A DNA stretch of 64,000 nt from Gammaproteobacteria bacterium (GCA_026708185.1 JAPOVK010000062.1:62001-126000), one strand, 5' to 3'; positions 44,274-52,958 are shown, counted from the stretch's first letter. A program made the numbers and translations. Notes: generated by a model not told the origin, from the letters alone.

Positions 44274-45272
44274 CTAGACTGCCCAGTTGTGCCAGATGTT
44301 GTCCTCGGTGGCGGGCACGTCTTCGCGGAAGTTCCGCGTGTCCACCCACCACTGGAACTTCTCGCCCGGACCGTATTCGTCGTCGTCAAAGTAGGTGAGC
44401 CCCGCACGTTCGAAGTCGCAAGGCACGATCAGGCGCACCCGTGGATCATCGCCCTCGGCCGAGTAGTTGACGCCGGCCGAGTGCAGCGTACGCGGGTGCC
44501 AGAACACGACGTCGCCGGCATCGCCCGGGAATTCGACCGGTGTGATGTCGCGGAGCACGGCATCGCGGGCGGTCCTGAAACCCTCGCCCTTGTCGGCTGA
44601 CATGATGCCGCCGTGCAAGGTGTCCCAGTGCGGGTGGAGGCGCAGATGTGACCCAGGCCAGAGCGTGAACGCGCCGCACCTGGGCGGCACTTCGTGGACC
44701 AGCACCATGGCGGACAACTGGGCGGCCATGTAGTCCGCATGGGGACCGAGTCGGCCAGGCGCCGCTGGATGCTTCGGAAAGACCGCGTAGATGCCCCGGA
44801 CGCGGCGCGGCGGCTTGATCGGTGCGCCGAGGAACGCTTGCGCCACCGCCAGCACGTTCGGATGGTTGGCGATGGCCTCGACGAGGAAAGGCTCCGTGCC
44901 GATGCCGGAGGGGCCCGGCGAGCGCATCTTCCAGTTGGTGTGGATGAGCCGGCCGACGCGTGCCACATCGTCGTCGGTCCATTGCTCCTCCGCGGCATCA
45001 AGCCAGGTTTGCGGCTCGTTGCGGCGGAGGATGTTGCGGGGGACGTGCGCCCAAAGGTGATCGGCGACCTTCCGGAACGCGCGACTGTCGTGGATGAGGC
45101 CGCGTTTGACGATGAACCCCTGGCTCTTGAAGTGCTCGATTTCGCCGGCGTTCAAGGCCGTGCCCGGCGTGAAGCAGCCCGGGTCTTCGAACGGGACCGG
45201 TTCCCGCACCACCACGTCGTCCGCGGTCGGCTGTCCGGTCAGGTGGCCTTTGGCGTACTCGGTGTATTCCAT
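44274..45272 (-). CDS. phytanoyl-CoA dioxygenase family protein
   Basis: A 332-residue Fe(II)/2-oxoglutarate dioxygenase of the PhyH family. The iron-binding HxD is in LGPHADYMAAQL, the distal His in RTLHSAGVNYSAEGDD, and a downstream Arg (DPRVRLIVPC) would bind 2-oxoglutarate. Substrate unknown; members hydroxylate fatty acyl-CoAs or small metabolites. ATG 45272 lies inside the 3' end of tesB (34-base overlap), so the two are coupled. Confidence 0.88.
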   Translation of the reverse strand: MEYTEYAKGHLTGQPTADDVVVREPVPFEDPGCFTPGTALNAGEIEHFKSQGFIVKRGLIHDSRAFRKVADHLWAHVPRNILRRNEPQTWLDAAEEQWTDDDVARVGRLIHTNWKMRSPGPSGIGTEPFLVEAIANHPNVLAVAQAFLGAPIKPPRRVRGIYAVFPKHPAAPGRLGPHADYMAAQLSAMVLVHEVPPRCGAFTLWPGSHLRLHPHWDTLHGGIMSADKGEGFRTARDAVLRDITPVEFPGDAGDVVFWHPRTLHSAGVNYSAEGDDPRVRLIVPCDFERAGLTYFDDDEYGPGEKFQWWVDTRNFREDVPATEDNIWHNWAV

Positions 45273-46093
45273 CGCATCAATCCCTCCTGCAGGCAGGTCG
45301 CGACCAGCCCACCGTCGCGAGTATAAATCCGCCCGCGTGCCAGGCCGCGGCCGCCGCCCGTGGCCTCGACGTCCAGCACGAAGAGCAGCCACTGGTCGGC
45401 CCGCGCGGCACGGTGGAACCACATGGCGTGATCGAGGCTGGTCCCCTCGAAGTCCCGGTCCTGCCAGCGCAGACCGAGCGGCAGCAGGATCGGATCGACC
45501 AGCGTGCTGTCGGACAGGTAGGCGATGGCCACCTGGTGCAGGTTCGGCGAGTCGGGCAGCGTCTCGTTGATGCGCATCCACATCAACTGCGTTTCGGTCA
45601 CGGGTTCGCCGCGGGGGGCGCGGGGCGGGTTGATGTAGCGGATGTCGATGGCCCGAAGAGTGTTGCTCAAGACCTCCGCGCCAGTCTCGGCGGTTGAAAA
45701 CTCGTCGTAGGTGTACGACACGGTCTCCGGCGCTGGGACTTCGGGCATAGGGGAGCGCGTGTATTCCGGCGTGTCATCGGGTACCTGGAACGACGCGATG
45801 AGCCGAAAAAGCTCCTTGTCCCGCTGCGCCGCGGTGACCTCGCGCCAGGAGAACGACCGCCCGTCGCGGATGGGGGTGACCACGAGATGCACGTCGAGGT
45901 CGACGTCGCCGGGACGCAGGAAGTAGCCGTGCAGGGAGTGCAAGGCCCGGTCGGCGGTGACGCTCAACTGCGCGGCCGCCAGGCACTGGCCAAGGAACTG
46001 GCCCCCGAACATCCGCTCGCCCTTTTCGAGGGCTGGCGGCGCGGTGAATCGCCCATCGCCGACGGGTTCGAGCGTGACGAGGTCGGCAAACAT
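45239..46093 (-). CDS. tesB: acyl-CoA thioesterase II
   Basis: A 284-residue double-hotdog thioesterase. MFGGQFLGQCLAAAQLSV, LHSLHGYFLRPGDVDLDVHL, and SLDHAMWFHRAARADQWLLF are TesB signatures; the catalytic Asp/Gln/Thr region is in YLSDSTLVDPILLPLG and the C-terminal RGRIYTRDGGLVATCLQEGL. It hydrolyses acyl-CoAs to free acids. I use ATG 46093, which gives the usual length; a TTG at 46144 is in frame. It precedes and overlaps phyH. Confidence 0.92.
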   Translation of the reverse strand: MFADLVTLEPVGDGRFTAPPALEKGERMFGGQFLGQCLAAAQLSVTADRALHSLHGYFLRPGDVDLDVHLVVTPIRDGRSFSWREVTAAQRDKELFRLIASFQVPDDTPEYTRSPMPEVPAPETVSYTYDEFSTAETGAEVLSNTLRAIDIRYINPPRAPRGEPVTETQLMWMRINETLPDSPNLHQVAIAYLSDSTLVDPILLPLGLRWQDRDFEGTSLDHAMWFHRAARADQWLLFVLDVEATGGGRGLARGRIYTRDGGLVATCLQEGLMRWNTPSTPKAT

Positions 46094-46181
46094 GCGTGCA
46101 TCCAAGGTCGAAGGTCGCGAGTTTGCGTGCTCGCCGGTGTGCAAGCAAGCGTCCGGAGGCGTTGGCGCACGTTGGACGCGC

Positions 46182-46195
46182 GTACACAGGTGTAC
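46182..46195. promoter_or_regulatory. palindrome GTACAC-AG-GTGTAC in divergent promoter region
   Basis: A perfect 6-2-6 palindrome in the 220-base gap between tesB (minus) and the coiled-coil gene (plus), just before the only AT-rich patch there (46195-46230). It may be an operator for a dimeric regulator. Confidence 0.35.
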
Positions 46196-46311
46196 TAACT
46201 AATTGAGTTTAATGAAAAAATCTGAGGATGTCGTTTGCAGGCCGCCGCGCCTCCTGCTATGGTCATGCAGACCAGCCAGCCGCCGCGGCGAGCAGTTGCA
46301 GGCAAGTAGCC

Positions 46312-46710
46312 ATGGCATCCGAACTAGAACGCATCGCTTCTCTCGAGACGAACTACGAGCATGTCGACAAGACGCTGACCGCGATCGGTCGGACGCTCGA
46401 AGCGATCCGGGCCGAGATCGGTGAGCTTCGCTCGGAGGTCGACGGCGTCCGCCAGATGGTCCACACCGAAATCGGTCGGGTGCGTACGGACCTAGGCGGC
46501 AGACTCGACGACATCGTGCTGCGTATGGCCGAGGACAAGACCGCAGGCAGCGAGACGAAGCTCAAGGTGGCGCTCAAGGTCATCGGCTGGTTGGTCGGCG
46601 TCGTGACCACCGTGCTTGGCACCGTGATCGGCGGCCTCTTCTTGTTTGCCCGTTTCCTCCTACCGAAGCTGGCGAGCGCGGTGCAGGACGCGGCGTCCAC
46701 CATCACTTAG
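46312..46710 (+). CDS. small coiled-coil membrane protein
   Basis: A 132-residue protein. Residues ~5-75 form a coiled coil with heptad hydrophobics (LERIASLETNYEHVDKTLTA, IRAEIGELRSEVDGVRQMVH). One membrane helix follows at ~90-115 (VIGWLVGVVTTVLGTVIGGL). The short tail ends AVQDAASTIT. This arrangement resembles hemolysin XhlA-like or DUF1640-type small proteins, but I assign no function. Encoded convergently to the amidohydrolase, 22 bases away. Confidence 0.7.
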   Translation: MASELERIASLETNYEHVDKTLTAIGRTLEAIRAEIGELRSEVDGVRQMVHTEIGRVRTDLGGRLDDIVLRMAEDKTAGSETKLKVALKVIGWLVGVVTTVLGTVIGGLFLFARFLLPKLASAVQDAASTIT

Positions 46711-46732
46711 CCTCGAGTGGCCGCGCCAAAGG

Positions 46733-48115
46733 TCAAAAGGCGCGGGTTTGCGGGGCGGGCGGTGTGCAAAGCAGGCTTCCGGATACGCTCGCTCGAACAT
46801 CGGACCGGTCGAGGGACAGCCGTGCCTGCGTCCAGGGTCGCCTTAGTACGCACAGGGCGGCGGCGCCCACGACGACGCGCCTTGGCTTGCCGCCGGGGTC
46901 GGCAAGCGGCGTCGTGAAAAGGGCGAGTGCGCGTTCCGGTGTCAGCCGCTCCGCCGCACCCAGAACGTGTCCCCTCGGCGTCTTCCGGTTGACGGCGGCG
47001 TTCATGGCGGCCCAGGGGTCCGGATCGCCGAACGGCGCGTCGGTGCCGCCGCCCAAGGGGATGCCAGCGTCGATGAAACCGCGGCATCGGTACAGGTTGT
47101 CGTGATCGGAGGCGGGGACGTCGGCAACGTACGCGTCGCCGCGCTCGGGGATGAAGTTCGGCTGGGTGACGACCGTCAGGTCGTTGGGATCCCGCGGCGT
47201 ATCGCGAAACAGGGCCATCGTGGCCGCGTCAGTCACCGAAGCGTGTTCGATGCGGTCGCCCGGGACGGTTCCCGCGTCGCGCAAGGCCGACAGCGCGAAG
47301 ACGAGCTCGGTGCGCGTGACGCAATGAAAGGCGACCGGGCGGTCTCGCTCGTGCGCTTTGCCGATCCGCGCCACCAAGGCGTCGAGGTCCGGCAGGGCGG
47401 CATCGTCGAGCATGATCTTGAGCGACCCCGTGGCCAAGGACTCGTCGCCCATGAGGTTCACCCGCTGGCACAGGTCTAGGTCCTCGTAGAGCCGAGCGGT
47501 GGCCGTGTCGTTGGTTGGCGTGGCGTCGGTGATGCCGGTGACGCCGTAGGCGGCGAGTCGACGCGACGTGGCCTCGACAGTGCTGCGGAAGTCCCCTTCG
47601 GCGGCCAGGCGTTCGCGCAGCAGCGCATCGCCACGGAACAGTTGGCCGTCCGGGACGGTCAGGCCCAGTTCGCGTTCGGCTGCCGAGTTCAGGAACCACA
47701 TCTTGCCCGATCGGTGCTGGATGCGGATGGGGCGTTCGCCGCCAAGGCGGTCGAGCTCGTCCCGGGTCAGGATGCCGGCCACGGACTCGTGGTAGCCGAC
47801 GCCGCGGATCCAGCCGGTGCCGGGTGCCTCTGCCAAGACCTCTTGGAGTTGGCCGGCATGGCGCACACCAGGTGGCCCGCAGGATATCGATCGGGAAGCG
47901 GCCGCCAATGCGAAAAGGTGGATGTGATGGTCGTTCAAGCCCGGAATCACGGCACCGCCCTCGGCGTCGAGGCGGAACTCGTCCTCGGTGGCCAGTGCGG
48001 GGGCGATGTCCACGATCCGGCCGTCCCGGCAGCGGATGTCCAATGGTGCAACGCCGTCGATCTCAGCGTTGACGATCAGCAACCGGTCGTGCAGTGAAAT
48101 CGAGGTGTCGGTCAT
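46733..48115 (-). CDS. amidohydrolase family protein (YtcJ-like)
   Basis: A 460-residue metal-dependent hydrolase. The HxH metal site is in PGLNDHHIHLFALAA, with later ligands in VAFHCVTRTELVFAL, DRIEHASVTDAAT and GGGTDAPFGDPDPW. The order DRLLIVNAEIDGV, then a TIM barrel, fits the Amidohydro_3 group. It probably hydrolyses an amide or N-acyl bond in the cytoplasm; substrate unknown. ATG 48115. Divergent from the enoyl-CoA hydratase gene. Confidence 0.88.
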   Translation of the reverse strand: MTDTSISLHDRLLIVNAEIDGVAPLDIRCRDGRIVDIAPALATEDEFRLDAEGGAVIPGLNDHHIHLFALAAASRSISCGPPGVRHAGQLQEVLAEAPGTGWIRGVGYHESVAGILTRDELDRLGGERPIRIQHRSGKMWFLNSAAERELGLTVPDGQLFRGDALLRERLAAEGDFRSTVEATSRRLAAYGVTGITDATPTNDTATARLYEDLDLCQRVNLMGDESLATGSLKIMLDDAALPDLDALVARIGKAHERDRPVAFHCVTRTELVFALSALRDAGTVPGDRIEHASVTDAATMALFRDTPRDPNDLTVVTQPNFIPERGDAYVADVPASDHDNLYRCRGFIDAGIPLGGGTDAPFGDPDPWAAMNAAVNRKTPRGHVLGAAERLTPERALALFTTPLADPGGKPRRVVVGAAALCVLRRPWTQARLSLDRSDVRASVSGSLLCTPPAPQTRAF

Positions 48116-48197
48116 GCCGCGGGCACCGAACGGCGAGGCCTTGCAGTTTACCGCGCCGATCCGACCCGCCCCGCGCGGTGAGTGATATGGTCGGCCC

Positions 48198-49181
48198 ATG
48201 GCAGAGGTGGATGCGGCCAGGCCCATGACGTTGGCCGAGTTGGCGACCTGGCTCGCGGCACCTACGCGGGCCGAGGAACTGTGTGCCTTGGCCGGGACGC
48301 CCTGTATTTTCGTGGAGTTGGACGGGGCGCCTTGGCCTTCGATTGCCGGCAACCCCAATTGTCCGGTCGTGTCCGTCACCGACCGCGCGGACGTTCCGGA
48401 CGTGGTTGACGTCGTGGTGGCGGACGCCGACGCGGGGATGCAGGTTGCCGAAGCCGTGCAGCGCAATCCGATCGCGGCCATGGTGCTCGTGCGGCTGCTG
48501 CGGCACAACCAGGGCGTCGGTGTCGGCGATCGCCTCTACGCGGAGTCCCTGGCGTACTCGGCCCTGCAACACGGGGCCGAGTTCAGAGCTTGGCTTCAGG
48601 CGCGAACCCGGCGCGAACCGCGTCCGGAACCCGATGCGCCGGCCGTTCTGCTGACGCGCGCCGGGGACGAGTTGCGGATCACCCTCAACCGGCCGCACAA
48701 GCGCAACGCCTACTCGAGCGGCTTGCGCGACGCGCTCTGCGAAGCGTTGGCGTATGCCGTGGACGATCCGAGCGTCGCCCGGGTCGTGCTCGACGGTGCC
48801 GGCGCATCGTTCAGTGCCGGCGGCGACCTCGATGAATTCGGCGAGGCGACCGATGCGGGGATCGCCCATGCGTCGCGGATGGCGCGCAGTGCCGGAGTGC
48901 TGATCGACCGGCTCCGGGACAGGATCGAAGCCCGCGTGCACGGCGCATGCATCGGCGCCGGCATCGAGTTGCCGGCGTTCGCGGGTCGGGTCGTGGCCCG
49001 CGAGGACGCCTTCTTCCAGCTTCCGGAAGTGGGCATGGGGTTGATTCCCGGGGCCGGCGGCACGGCGAGCATCCTGCCGAGGATCGGTCGGCGGCGGCTG
49101 GCGTTGATGGCGCTGACCGGAATGCGCGTGGACGCATCCACGGCGTTGGAATGGGGTCTGGTGGATGCCATCGAGAATTGA
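48198..49181 (+). CDS. enoyl-CoA hydratase/isomerase family protein with N-terminal extension
   Basis: A 327-residue protein whose crotonase core starts only near residue 155 (GDELRITLNRPHKRNAYSSG), with oxyanion-hole segments GAGASFSAGGDLDEFGEATD and VHGACIGAGIELPAFAGRVV and the PEVGMGLIPGAGGTASILPR region. The first ~150 residues form an extra domain (AELATWLAAPTRAEELCALA, VPDVVDVVVADADAGMQVAE) resembling a degenerate second crotonase half. It likely hydrates or isomerises a CoA thioester. Overlaps the GNAT gene by 17 bases. Confidence 0.85.
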   Translation: MAEVDAARPMTLAELATWLAAPTRAEELCALAGTPCIFVELDGAPWPSIAGNPNCPVVSVTDRADVPDVVDVVVADADAGMQVAEAVQRNPIAAMVLVRLLRHNQGVGVGDRLYAESLAYSALQHGAEFRAWLQARTRREPRPEPDAPAVLLTRAGDELRITLNRPHKRNAYSSGLRDALCEALAYAVDDPSVARVVLDGAGASFSAGGDLDEFGEATDAGIAHASRMARSAGVLIDRLRDRIEARVHGACIGAGIELPAFAGRVVAREDAFFQLPEVGMGLIPGAGGTASILPRIGRRRLALMALTGMRVDASTALEWGLVDAIEN

Positions 49182-49797
49182 CCGGCGCGGGACGTTCGCT
49201 GGTCATGACGTCCACTTGGCGACACCGCGTCTGAAGCTACGCCCGTTCGAGGAGGCGGACCTCGACACCGCCTTGGTGTTCTATCAGGACGGCGAGTTTC
49301 TCGAGGGCATGGAGGGCGAGCCGCCCTCGCTACCCGTGACGCGCGACTATCTCGAGCGCTCGGCGCGCGCGATGACCGCCAACGGTTTCTACTTCGCGAT
49401 CGTGCAACGCACGACGGGCCGGACGATCGGGGAGGTGTGTCTTCAGCGGATGAACCTGGAGCGCGGCAAGGTGCCCGGGGAGAAGGTCATGCGGCTCCCC
49501 ATCGGCATCTGGGACAAGACGCTGTGGGGTCGCGGCTATGCGAAGGAGGTGGTGCAGCGCCTGATGGTGCACGCGTTCGAAGACTTGGGCGTGGACCGTT
49601 TCTGCGCCATGGATGTGGACGCGACGAACCCGCGCTCACAACGTCTTTGGCAGAGGTGCGGGCTGCGCCGAGCCCGCGTCACCGGCCGCAAGATCGACTT
49701 TGAAATCGACCGGTCGGACTACGCGGCGCTGACCGGGTGTTCGAAGCAGAGTTCCCGGCCATCGGGGTCGCGCACCGACAGTTGCCGCATGCCGTAG
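49165..49797 (+). CDS. GNAT-family N-acetyltransferase (RimJ/RimL type)
   Basis: A 210-residue acetyltransferase. ATPRLKLRPFEEADLDTALV opens the fold; TIGEVCLQRMNLERG and GIWDKTLWGRGYAKEVVQRL hold the acetyl-CoA pyrophosphate loop (R-x-x-G-x-G/A), followed by FEDLGVDRFCAMDVDATNPR and QRLWQRCGLRR. The last ~23 residues run into the 3' end of the opposite-strand ligase gene and show no homology. ATG 49165 overlaps the preceding gene. Target unknown. Confidence 0.82.
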   Translation: MPSRIDRRGTFAGHDVHLATPRLKLRPFEEADLDTALVFYQDGEFLEGMEGEPPSLPVTRDYLERSARAMTANGFYFAIVQRTTGRTIGEVCLQRMNLERGKVPGEKVMRLPIGIWDKTLWGRGYAKEVVQRLMVHAFEDLGVDRFCAMDVDATNPRSQRLWQRCGLRRARVTGRKIDFEIDRSDYAALTGCSKQSSRPSGSRTDSCRMP

Positions 49798-51620
49798 AAC
49801 GCGACTGTGGGCGGTGGCGCGTCCACGCCACGGCCGGTGAACTGTTCGTGGAGGTCGTCGACGTTCTCGCAGAGGAAGAACAAGGCGACGTCGCCGTGGC
49901 CGTTGCGTAGGCCGCCGAGATCGTCGGGCTCCGCCGACTGCAGCATGATCGTCGCCCCCTCCATCTCGAGCTGGCACCAGTTCAACCGACCGTCGGCATC
50001 CCAGCGGTTGGTCAGGGTGAAGCCGAGTTGGTCGCAGTAGAAGGCGCGCGAGCGTTCGATGTCGGCGACGTACAAGAGCGGCATGGCGGCGCGCACGTTC
50101 TGCGCGGGTGCCGTCAACTTCGCCTTGACGACGCGGCGGAGCAGCTTGCCGGTTTCGTTGTAGGGCAGTTCCGGCCAGAAGGCGATGCTCTCCGGAACCC
50201 GTGAGGAGCGCATGTGGCTGCGCACCCAGTCCTGAAGGTCGGCGATCAGATCGTCGTTGGCGGGCGTATCGCTGTTGACGACGACCGCACCGGCCACCGC
50301 CTCCCCCCACTCTTCGCTGGGCACGCCGACGACGGCGGCGTCGCGGACCGCGTCGTGTGCGAGCAGCACGTCCTCGATCTCGCCGGGCGACATGTTCTCG
50401 CCGCCGCGGACGATGACGTCGTCGGCGCGGCCGTCGAGGAACAGGTAGCCCTCCGCGTCCAGGAAGCCGGCGTCCCGGGTGGGGAACCAGCCTTCGGTGT
50501 CGACGGTGCTGCCGCGGTCTTCGTACTCGCCTGAGACCTGCTCGCCGCGGACGTAGATCTCGCCGCGTTGGTCGGTGCCCAGGGCGTTGCCTTCGTCGTC
50601 GCGGATTTCGATTTCGATCCCGGGCAATGGAATGCCGACCGAAACCAGGCGCCGACGCACCTCTTCGGCCTCGCTGGTCGCGGCGGCTCGGTGTTCGTCG
50701 GGCCCGAGTACGGTGATCGTGGAACTGGTCTCGGTCAGGCCGTAGGCGTTGGTGAAGTCGGTGTCCGGGAACAGCGCCATGGCCTTCTCGATCACCGAGA
50801 GGGGCATCTTGCCGCCGCCGTAGGACAGCGATTGCAGGTGCGACATGCCGGCGGTCTTTTCACCCTCCAGCGCGTCGACGATCCTCGACAGCATGGTCGG
50901 CACCACGAAGGCCGTGGTGATGCGCTCGTGGCGGGCGGTCTCGATCCAGGCATCCGCGCTGAAATTGGCGAGTTGGACGACCCGACGTCCCGCGTAGACG
51001 GAACTCAGGGTCGAGGCGATGCCGGCAACGTGGTAGGGCGGAACGCATACGAGCGCCGCCTCGTCCTCGGCGGCGGACATGAACTCCACCGAACTCACGA
51101 TGTACGAGACCAAGTGCTTATGGCGCAGCACCGCGGCCTTGGGAATGCCGGTCGTGCCACTGGTGAAGAGCAGTACGCCGACGTCTTCGGGATCCATGGA
51201 GCGTTGCTCGGCATGGCCGTCGCCGCTTCGGGCCGCACCGAGGAAGGTCCCGCGAGAGCGTGCGTCAACGCCATCGCGATCCTGGAAATGGGGGAGTCGC
51301 TCATCGTCCGTCACCAGGTAGGCGGGCGTCACGCGGGCGAGAAGCGCGTCGATCTCCTCACCCGTCAGGCGGTAGTTGATCGGGACGTAGGGGACGCCGG
51401 CCCAGCCGCTCGCGAACAGCGCAACGGGAACGGCGATGTTGCTGACATCGAGCATGGCGACGCGGCTCGCGCCTGACTCGCGGATGTCGTGCGCCGCGGC
51501 ACCGGCGGCGTCGTAGAGTTCCTGGTAGGTAATGGAGGATCCGCCGTCTGCGGGGTCGGTGAACGCAACGCGGTCGCCGAAGCCGGACATCGCCATTTCC
51601 AGCAGCATCATGGTGTTCAC
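49719..51620 (-). CDS. acyl-CoA ligase (AMP-binding) fused to a VOC domain
   Basis: A 633-residue fusion. Residues ~1-505 are an ANL-superfamily ligase: P-loop LLFTSGTTGIPKAAVLRHKH (~150), A5 motif TNAYGLTETSSTITVL, A8 DGRADDVIVRGGENMSPGEI with the EIE segment, and the catalytic Lys in LPYNETGKLLRRVVK. After a short linker, residues ~513-633 form a full VOC/glyoxalase domain (MPLLYVADIERSRAFYCDQL through VRDPDGRELCFEHP). The ligase would activate a carboxylate as acyl-AMP/CoA; the VOC part may bind or process the substrate. Its 3' end overlaps the GNAT gene by 79 bases on the other strand. Confidence 0.85.
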   Translation of the reverse strand: MNTMMLLEMAMSGFGDRVAFTDPADGGSSITYQELYDAAGAAAHDIRESGASRVAMLDVSNIAVPVALFASGWAGVPYVPINYRLTGEEIDALLARVTPAYLVTDDERLPHFQDRDGVDARSRGTFLGAARSGDGHAEQRSMDPEDVGVLLFTSGTTGIPKAAVLRHKHLVSYIVSSVEFMSAAEDEAALVCVPPYHVAGIASTLSSVYAGRRVVQLANFSADAWIETARHERITTAFVVPTMLSRIVDALEGEKTAGMSHLQSLSYGGGKMPLSVIEKAMALFPDTDFTNAYGLTETSSTITVLGPDEHRAAATSEAEEVRRRLVSVGIPLPGIEIEIRDDEGNALGTDQRGEIYVRGEQVSGEYEDRGSTVDTEGWFPTRDAGFLDAEGYLFLDGRADDVIVRGGENMSPGEIEDVLLAHDAVRDAAVVGVPSEEWGEAVAGAVVVNSDTPANDDLIADLQDWVRSHMRSSRVPESIAFWPELPYNETGKLLRRVVKAKLTAPAQNVRAAMPLLYVADIERSRAFYCDQLGFTLTNRWDADGRLNWCQLEMEGATIMLQSAEPDDLGGLRNGHGDVALFFLCENVDDLHEQFTGRGVDAPPPTVAFYGMRQLSVRDPDGRELCFEHPVSAA

Positions 51621-51701
51621 GGCGTGATCCTCGGATTTCGGTCTGTTCTTCGCACGGGAGAATGCGGAGCATTCTCCAACGAATCGCCGAAGGCGATTCG
51701 C

Positions 51702-52004
51702 CTAGTCGGTCTTGGGGAGCTTCTTGGCGTCTTTGACGTTGAGGGCGCTGCCACCGACGCTTAGGGAACCTTCGCCTGCCTTCACGCAGAGCACTTCGAG
51801 GGAACCGTCCTCGTTGACGTAGCGCTTGCCGATCGCCGTGCCGTCAGCGTGGTCGGCGTCGACTGCGCCGCCATTGGATTCCCCGTCGCCCATCGCTGTA
51901 CCGCCGCAGCACAGATCCACCTCGCCGTCGGGTGCGGCAATGACCATGATCTCCGTTGCGCAGACCGCGCTCTTCATGCGCTTGCCGGCTGACAAGGTCG
52001 CCAT
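51702..52004 (-). CDS. small hypothetical protein upstream of the ligase
   Basis: A 100-residue protein. The first 35 residues, LSAGKRMKSAVCATEIMVIA and DGEVDLCCGGTAM, carry two cysteine sites (VC, CC) and resemble a short uncharacterised family that I associate with acyl-CoA ligase loci. The rest is Gly/Asp-rich with KRYVNEDGSLEVLCVKAGEG. It is 81 bases upstream of the ligase on the same strand and probably cotranscribed. Divergent from the selenoprotein gene. Function unknown. Confidence 0.7.
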   Translation of the reverse strand: MATLSAGKRMKSAVCATEIMVIAAPDGEVDLCCGGTAMGDGESNGGAVDADHADGTAIGKRYVNEDGSLEVLCVKAGEGSLSVGGSALNVKDAKKLPKTD

Positions 52005-52091
52005 AGTTCTCCCCCGGGTTTCCCCTGTTTGGTGAAAAGCGCAGCATTGTACCCAATCGGCTCACAGGGCGGGGTGTATGATTCGTCGCCG

Positions 52092-52958
52092 ATGAGTGGT
52101 CAGCCGGTCCCCTACATGGCCCGGACCCGGCGCTACTACGAAGCGCAGGGGTTCGAGCGCGCCTATGTGTGGGCGCACTTCGAGGACGTACCTTTCACGC
52201 CGCTCGCGAAGCCGCTCGCGGAGTCGAAGCTGGCCGTGGTGAGTACGTCGGCGCTCTACGATCGCGAAGCCACGGATCCGCGCTACGTCGCCTCCGGTTC
52301 GATGCTTCAACCACCTCCACGGTTGTACGCCAACGACTTGGCGTGGGCGAAGAATGTGACCCACATGCACGACCGTGGCAGCTACTTCCCCGTGGAGCCT
52401 TTGAAGGGCATGGTGGACGATGGCCGCTTGGGGGCTTTGAGCGAGCGGTTCCACTGCGCACCGACCGAATACAGCCAGCGGCGCACGCGGGAAAGCGACG
52501 CCCCGGAGATTCTCCAGCGTGTCAGGGTGGATGGCGCCGACATCGCGCTGCTCGTGCCGTTGTGACCGGTGTGCCATCAGACCGTGAGTCTGATCGCCCG
52601 CCACTTGGAAGCCAACGGCGTCCCCACCGTCATCCTGGGATCGGCCTTGGACGTGGTCGAGCACTGTGGGGTGCCGCGATTCGCGTTTGTCGACTTCCCC
52701 CTGGGCAATCCCTGCGGTAGGCCGTGGGATCGGACGATGCAGACGGCAATCGTGACAGGCGCCGTTGGCCTCTTCGAAAGCGCTGAAGCACCGCGCACGA
52801 CGCTGCGTCTGCCACACCTCTGGGGCAAAGACGAAGGCTGGCGTGACGAGTATCTCGGGGTGCGCGAGGAGGACTTGGAGGCGCTTCGCCGCAAGGGCGA
52901 GGAACGCCGCGCGCTGCGGGCGCAACTGCGCACGGAGGGGCGTGTCCGCCAAGGCTGA
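52092..52958 (+). CDS. GrdB-like selenoprotein (in-frame UGA as Sec158)
   Basis: A 288-residue reading frame from ATG 52092 to 52958 that contains one TGA at 52563-52565. Both sides belong to one protein of the glycine/sarcosine/betaine reductase selenoprotein B-like family: before it MSGQPVPYMARTRRYYEAQG, LAESKLAVVSTSALYDREAT and GADIALLVPL, after it PVCHQTVSLIARHLEANGVP and PTVILGSALDVVEHCGVPRF. Reading UGA as selenocysteine gives the redox motif U-P-V-C, equivalent to C-P-V-C in cysteine homologues. A hairpin 11-29 nt downstream fits a bacterial SECIS. The chemistry is presumably a reductive cleavage or selenoenzyme redox step, but the substrate is unknown. The selA/B/C/D genes it needs are not in the window. 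Confidence 0.85.
52576..52594 (+). promoter_or_regulatory. candidate bacterial SECIS hairpin
   Basis: ATCAGAC (52576-52582) pairs perfectly with GTCTGAT (52588-52594) around loop CGTGA. A further GC/GC pair continues the stem beyond one C-C mismatch. The loop begins 18 nt after the UGA and has G at its second position, within the known limits for bacterial SelB-binding elements (loop roughly 16-37 nt away, a G in the first two loop bases). Confidence 0.75.
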
